A program made the translations under genes and the position numbers. The notes beneath the pieces are model-generated. The model worked only from the letters and a program-made list of their open reading frames with translations, did no database searches and was not told where the DNA came from. From Bacteroidota bacterium (lineage in GTDB: Bacteria > Bacteroidota > Bacteroidia > Bacteroidales > UBA10428): DNA of 64,000 nt. Location: contig CP065006.1 in NCBI GenBank assembly GCA_016699695.1, positions 3,348,001 through 3,412,000 on the forward strand, given 5' to 3'. Positions 60,258-64,000 of the stretch are shown piece after piece (within the stretch, counting starts at the first letter, position 1; each line of letters begins with the position of its first letter).

Positions 60258-62730
60258 ACATTTCCTTTTTAATAGGTTCATACTTATTTAATTCATCATT
60301 ATTATCCTCTTCCGTTGGTTTTCCAAAGGGTTTGAGGAGAACAAACAAGCCGGGTGTGATTAGCAAATCGGCCACTAAAGCAATAAATACTCCCAAAATG
60401 GTTAAGATGGCCAGTTGTTTTAAACTGGTTACTATGGAGAATGCATAGGGCAGAAACCCCACCATAATTATGATTGATGTATGGACTAATGACCATCCGA
60501 TTTTTGCCATGGTATCGGCATTCGCTTTTTTATATGACTTTGTCTTCTCGAATTCTTGCTTAAAATGAAGGAAAAAGTGTACGGTATCATCCACTGCAAT
60601 TCCCAGAATCAGGGGGGCAACAACCATCGATTGGATATTAAGAGTAATTCCGGCAAAACCCATGTAACCCATGATAAAGAAAAGTGGAATCACATTCGGT
60701 ATCATGGACAATAGTCCGGCTACAAATGAACGCAGAGTAATAATCATCATAATAGAAATGCCTATAAAGGCAAACAGAATTGACAAAATCTGGCCTTCTA
60801 CCATCGATGCTACAGCACGCAGCATGATGGCCATATCGCCTGCAATTTTTACCTTTGTACCTGCAGGAAAATGACCTTGCACATATTCCTTTATCTCGTC
60901 AAAGCCATAGATTAAATCGGTGGTTGATTCTTTTACCCTTACCGATTTACGGAGATTCTGATAACTGAAATCAACCCAGTTTGCCAACTCTTCTCCCCCC
61001 GACATTTCATACAATAAAAGGTATTGCGCAATCAGCTCTTTGGATTCAGGTACTTTGTAATACTCCGGATCATTGTCATGCATTGTTTTATTAATGTCTT
61101 TTAATAGTTCATTAACCGAATTAATAATTTTTGTGGTACGGAAAGAATTTATTAGTGTGTCGAGGTCTTCAAACGATTTTAATACTGCAGGATCTTTTGC
61201 CATTCCCTCCTCTGGCAATTCAATAAGAATTTCGTAAGAGTAAAGCGACCCTATTTTTTCAGTCGAATGCATAGCATCTCTGACGAATTTGTTTTTTTCG
61301 CCGAAAAGGTTAATGTAATTGGTGTCGGCTGTGATCCTGGTCACATAAAATGCGCAAAGCAGAATAAATGCCGCTGTAACAATGCCAATGATTTTAAAAT
61401 TTTTAACTGTATATCCTGCCCACCAACGCATAAAATTGCTTTCGTGGTATTCGGTGATTCGCTCGGTTATTCTTGTATTGGCTAGCTTGCTTTTTCCAAA
61501 CGATAAAAAGGCTGGAATTAGGAATATGGTTAGTACAAAAGTAACAAATACTCCTATGGCACCGGTAATACCCATATTTCGCACCGGAACCATATCTACC
61601 ATCACAAAGGAAACTAAACCAATTGTTGTGGTGGCTGCGGCAATAAAACAGGGCCAACCCGAATTCTCGTACATGTATCTGAGCGCTTCGCGTCGATTTC
61701 CTGTTTTCCTGTAATGGGCCTGAAAATGGTTAAGAAGATGTATGGCATATCCAATAGAAGAAACAAGAATTAAAAGTGCCACCACCAGTGCAAAAGTAGA
61801 GACAACGATACCAAACCATCCTATGGTTCCGAAGGTGATAATGATTGCGCTGATAATAACCAAAATTGGTGATGTTACCCCTGCAAACGACCTGAAAAGA
61901 AAAGCTAATAATAAAATTGCAAGCACCAGAGTTATCATAAATGTTCGGCCAGTCTCTGTCTGCAAAGTTTTCATTACATAGTAGTTTGAAATTGGTATTC
62001 CGGTTGCAGTTGTTTTGAACTCGCCTTTATTTTTCTCCATTAAATATTCTAATGAAGGCGTTATCAATCTTCGCGCATCTTTTAACGTATTGTATTTCGA
62101 AAGGTCATCGATCTCATTCTTACTAAAAATTTGGTGTGAGAAATACACCCCTTTGGGTTGTCCCTCAGGTATTTCTTTTAATACATAGGCAGTATCTGGT
62201 ATTACATTAAACCTTATAAATAGGCCTGCTTCTTTCCCATCGCCGCTTATGAGCCTGTTGCTATAAATTTCTTTAGATAATACTTTTTCTTTCAGCACTT
62301 TGATGGCCTCCAGGTCCGATGGAATTTCGTTGCCAATGAGGTCTTCGACAATTAGTTCATCGCCTTCTACCCTTACATACTCTACCTTGGTAATGCCCAT
62401 ATAATCTTTTACAAAGGGCAAGTTTTGTTCAATATCTTTGCCCAGATTCTGCATATACTTCAACACATCGTGGTCGATAATATCTTGCGCTTCAACCATG
62501 AGGAACACGTAGTCGGAATTACCGAATAACTCACTAAATATTTCGTTATTCTTACTTATCGAATCGTTCTTGCTAAGCATCGATTTATAGGAATTATCCA
62601 TTACAAGACGCTTCATTCCCATAATACCCACAAGAAGTACCACCAGGTATAGAATAAAAGCCATGTACTTATACTTTAAAAGCACATTCATTCCGAGGTT
62701 GCCAAACCAATTGTTAACAGTTGATTTCAT
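60250..62730 (-). CDS. RND/MMPL-family transporter
   Basis: 826 residues with twelve predicted membrane helices in two blocks of six (about 20-40 then 255-420; and 455-475 then 645-800), with large periplasmic loops. Motifs such as GIAVDDTVHFFLHFKQEFEK (about 719-738) and VGLVSFVMVDMVPVRNMGITGAIGVF are those of the MMPL/HpnN-type RND proteins, which move lipids and other hydrophobic molecules with proton force. The conserved Asp pair (VDD) in the fourth helix of each half is present in the second half. Operon: RND, LolA-like, DUF1302-like barrel, START, metallo-hydrolase. Confidence 0.9.
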   Translation of the reverse strand: MKSTVNNWFGNLGMNVLLKYKYMAFILYLVVLLVGIMGMKRLVMDNSYKSMLSKNDSISKNNEIFSELFGNSDYVFLMVEAQDIIDHDVLKYMQNLGKDIEQNLPFVKDYMGITKVEYVRVEGDELIVEDLIGNEIPSDLEAIKVLKEKVLSKEIYSNRLISGDGKEAGLFIRFNVIPDTAYVLKEIPEGQPKGVYFSHQIFSKNEIDDLSKYNTLKDARRLITPSLEYLMEKNKGEFKTTATGIPISNYYVMKTLQTETGRTFMITLVLAILLLAFLFRSFAGVTSPILVIISAIIITFGTIGWFGIVVSTFALVVALLILVSSIGYAIHLLNHFQAHYRKTGNRREALRYMYENSGWPCFIAAATTTIGLVSFVMVDMVPVRNMGITGAIGVFVTFVLTIFLIPAFLSFGKSKLANTRITERITEYHESNFMRWWAGYTVKNFKIIGIVTAAFILLCAFYVTRITADTNYINLFGEKNKFVRDAMHSTEKIGSLYSYEILIELPEEGMAKDPAVLKSFEDLDTLINSFRTTKIINSVNELLKDINKTMHDNDPEYYKVPESKELIAQYLLLYEMSGGEELANWVDFSYQNLRKSVRVKESTTDLIYGFDEIKEYVQGHFPAGTKVKIAGDMAIMLRAVASMVEGQILSILFAFIGISIMMIITLRSFVAGLLSMIPNVIPLFFIMGYMGFAGITLNIQSMVVAPLILGIAVDDTVHFFLHFKQEFEKTKSYKKANADTMAKIGWSLVHTSIIIMVGFLPYAFSIVTSLKQLAILTILGVFIALVADLLITPGLFVLLKPFGKPTEEDNNDELNKYEPIKKEMYA

Positions 62731-62751
62731 GATGATTTAGATTAGGTAGAT

Positions 62752-62771
62752 TAGATTGACTAGACAGTCTA
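62752..62771 (-). promoter_or_regulatory. TetR operator 1, upstream of the RND operon
   Basis: TAGATTGACTAGACAGTCTA, an imperfect palindrome (8 of 10 bases in the two halves agree). It is 15/20 identical to the site at 63371-63390 upstream of tetR. Position between the tetR stop and the RND start is right for a repressor site. Confidence 0.6.
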
Positions 62772-62788
62772 TTTTTTGATTAAATTTT

Positions 62789-63352
62789 TTATTTCTTTAT
62801 CGCATCCCAAAGGATAATGAAAGCTTCGTCTATTTCTTGCGAATTATTGATGTTTTCTTTTTTCTCATAGAAGAAGTTCATCATTTGAAACATGAGCCCA
62901 TTTATGGTACTATACAACAGGTCGGTTGAGATATTCTTTAAATAACCTTCTCTCTTACCTACCTCTATTAATTGAACGATGAAATGAAATTTCTCAATAT
63001 AATCGTCTTTTGTACCTTTTGTAATAAAAGGGGAGTTATTGTATGTTTGAAAAAAGAGAAACATTTCAGAATTCGTCATGCACCAGTTTATGGCATTTGT
63101 AAACAATATTCTCGCTACTGCCGGAATATTCATTTCAGCGCTAATGTTCGATTTTAAGGTTATTACCATCGAATCTTTGCAGGAAAGAAAAACAGAATTG
63201 ATGAGAATATCTTTATTCTTAAAATAATGAAACAAGGTGCCATTTGCCACTCCTGCTTCCTTTGCAATTAGGGCGGTTGGTGTATTCTGAAAGCCCAACT
63301 TAATAAAAAGGTGCAGCGCAGTTTTTATAATTCTATCGTATTTTTCATTCAT
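62789..63352 (-). CDS. TetR-family transcriptional regulator
   Basis: 187 residues. The N-terminal helix-turn-helix (about 23-47, TPTALIAKEAGVANGTLFHYFKNKD) is intact, followed by a ligand-binding domain. It likely represses itself and the RND operon, released by a hydrophobic ligand. Two matched palindromic sites flank it, and its own promoter overlaps one of them. The mRNA start predicted from the -7 box lies at or next to the ATG. Confidence 0.92.
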   Translation of the reverse strand: MNEKYDRIIKTALHLFIKLGFQNTPTALIAKEAGVANGTLFHYFKNKDILINSVFLSCKDSMVITLKSNISAEMNIPAVARILFTNAINWCMTNSEMFLFFQTYNNSPFITKGTKDDYIEKFHFIVQLIEVGKREGYLKNISTDLLYSTINGLMFQMMNFFYEKKENINNSQEIDEAFIILWDAIKK

Positions 63353-63356
63353 CCTG

Positions 63357-63390
63357 CAAATATAGAATATTAGACTGACTAGTCAACATA
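63357..63390 (-). promoter_or_regulatory. tetR promoter with overlapping operator 2
   Basis: Minus strand: TTG (63386-63384), 19 bases, TATATTTG (63364-63357). Operator TAGACTGACTAGTCAACATA lies at 63371-63390, including the perfect ten-base palindrome TGACTAGTCA, and sits between and over the two boxes, as expected for a repressor that blocks RNA polymerase. Confidence 0.6.
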
Positions 63391-63429
63391 TTATCTGTTT
63401 TATTTCGTTTTTAGTTATTGTGTTTAAAA

Positions 63430-64000
63430 TCAGTTTGCAAGATTTAGTTCACTGATTTTTTTCCGGGCTTTTTCTTTGTAATAATTGGTTTCAAATGGCA
63501 AATTCGTCGAATTGTCCAGGTTTATCAAATCTTCCAGGTATTCGTTCGATTTTGCATGATGGCCCATTGCCTGGTATGTATCGGACAGATAGTAAATTGT
63601 TATTGGGTTCTTAACTATTTCAAGCGATTGGTATAAATACCTCAGACTAATTTCATAGTTTCCACCCACAATTTTAGGCAAAGTAAAGTACAGCCTTCCC
63701 ATTGCACGTAAGGCTAATCCATTTTCCAGGGTTTTATCAATATCGATTGAGATCTGAAGGGCAATCTTCATTCTGCTCAGATTCTTCAGGCTTTTCATGA
63801 TACCTTTGTCTTGTCCGTCGCGTCCAAGCATTATTCCTAACCAGAGGTGACCTTCTGGTCGCAATGGTTCAATTTGCACAGATTTTTCAGCATATTTTAA
63901 AGGACTGCTATACATATCTTTCCAAGCGTGTTCGGGGTAGAATTCACCTAAAAAGGAGATAGCCCGCGACAATTTCCAGCAAGCTTCGAAATTGTTTTCA
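63430..64000 (-). CDS. Partial TPR-like protein (N-terminus outside window)
   Basis: The frame stays open to the right edge of the window, upstream of any start, with residues NNFEACWKLSRAISFLGEF at the edge and about 190 residues visible. Tetratricopeptide-like helices run through it (LKYAEKSVQIEPLRPEGHLWLGIMLG, LEIVKNPITIYYLSDTYQAMGHHAKSNEYLEDLI). The SxxxxWKxARA and EGHLWLG patterns resemble the TPR proteins annotated with TRAP-transporter TatT or microtubule-dynamics-regulator-like names. Function unknown. Confidence 0.65.
   Translation of the reverse strand, partial: ENNFEACWKLSRAISFLGEFYPEHAWKDMYSSPLKYAEKSVQIEPLRPEGHLWLGIMLGRDGQDKGIMKSLKNLSRMKIALQISIDIDKTLENGLALRAMGRLYFTLPKIVGGNYEISLRYLYQSLEIVKNPITIYYLSDTYQAMGHHAKSNEYLEDLINLDNSTNLPFETNYYKEKARKKISELNLAN

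Noticed and set aside
1..64000. CRISPR array, tRNA, rRNA, insertion sequence or prophage genes
   Set aside because: Reading both strands I saw no regularly spaced direct repeats, no tRNA-like T-loop with matching stems, no rRNA stretch, and no transposase or phage structural gene. A tRNAscan, Infernal and repeat search would settle this.

Overview
The window reads as chromosomal DNA of a Bacteroidota (Bacteroidetes) bacterium, most likely in or near the order Bacteroidales. The evidence is the gene content: a two-component system with a periplasmic propeller, a FecR/ECF sigma pair of Bacteroidetes type, a PorE-like OmpA/PD40 protein, a TamB gene divergent from tsaD, a full Rnf complex, DPP III, and many lipoproteins and outer-membrane barrels. 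Several starts are also preceded by the Bacteroidetes promoter signature TTTG/TAnnTTTG. I saw no rRNA, tRNA, CRISPR array, insertion sequence or phage gene. Most of the window looks like ordinary core genome, with a few accessory blocks.

Layout. 1-14.1 kb: end of an unknown gene, a flavodoxin, an oligopeptidase B-like enzyme, a DUF486 membrane protein, a 1293-residue hybrid sensor kinase, MsrB, an S9 peptidase lipoprotein, PPK2 and a large OmpA/PD40 protein. 14.3-16.2 kb: a small membrane protein and a secreted Gfo/Idh/MocA-type protein. 16.2-21.8 kb: the operon rseC-rnfBCDGEA (minus strand), an ion-pumping ferredoxin:NAD oxidoreductase. 21.9-26.6 kb: DUF3108 protein, a SiaC-like phosphoprotein, a stand-alone MESH1-like alarmone hydrolase, and an SGNH/MBOAT O-acylation pair. 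26.9-34.4 kb: tsaD divergent from tamB, then exbB-exbD-tonB. 34.4-36.7 kb: a SIS / isochorismatase / PfkB operon. 36.7-40.2 kb: a cluster of two related repeat lipoproteins and a barrel protein. 40.5-43.7 kb: a SemiSWEET-VOC fusion and a YfiR-CHASE8-histidine kinase pair. 44.0-46.4 kb: outer-membrane protein, P-II protein and Amt ammonium transporter. 46.5-53.3 kb: TrpB2, then an ECF sigma / FecR / STN-protein operon and DPP III. 53.4-56.6 kb: AmrS radical SAM enzyme, a second SiaC-like protein, an NDP-kinase-like protein with a long insertion, and a DUF3267 zincin. 56.6-63.4 kb: a small epimerase remnant followed by a TetR-controlled operon (RND/MMPL transporter, LolA-like protein, DUF1302-like barrel, START protein, metallo-beta-lactamase-fold protein). 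The window ends inside a TPR-like gene.

How the genes work together. Three envelope themes recur: energised transport (Rnf ion pumping, ExbBD/TonB, the RND operon), outer-membrane biogenesis (TamB, PorE-like, LolA-like), and signal transduction across the periplasm (propeller kinase, YfiR-CHASE8 kinase, FecR/STN). The most unusual items are the SemiSWEET-VOC fusion, the NDP-kinase-like protein with about 100 inserted residues and an intact active site, the YfiR partner feeding a kinase rather than a diguanylate cyclase, the tandem repeat-lipoprotein cluster, the sigma/anti-sigma operon whose STN protein has no TonB-receptor barrel, and the TetR/RND/START operon with two matching operators and a scar of a foreign gene at its edge. 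All calls rest on reading motifs and protein sequence by eye; no database search was run.
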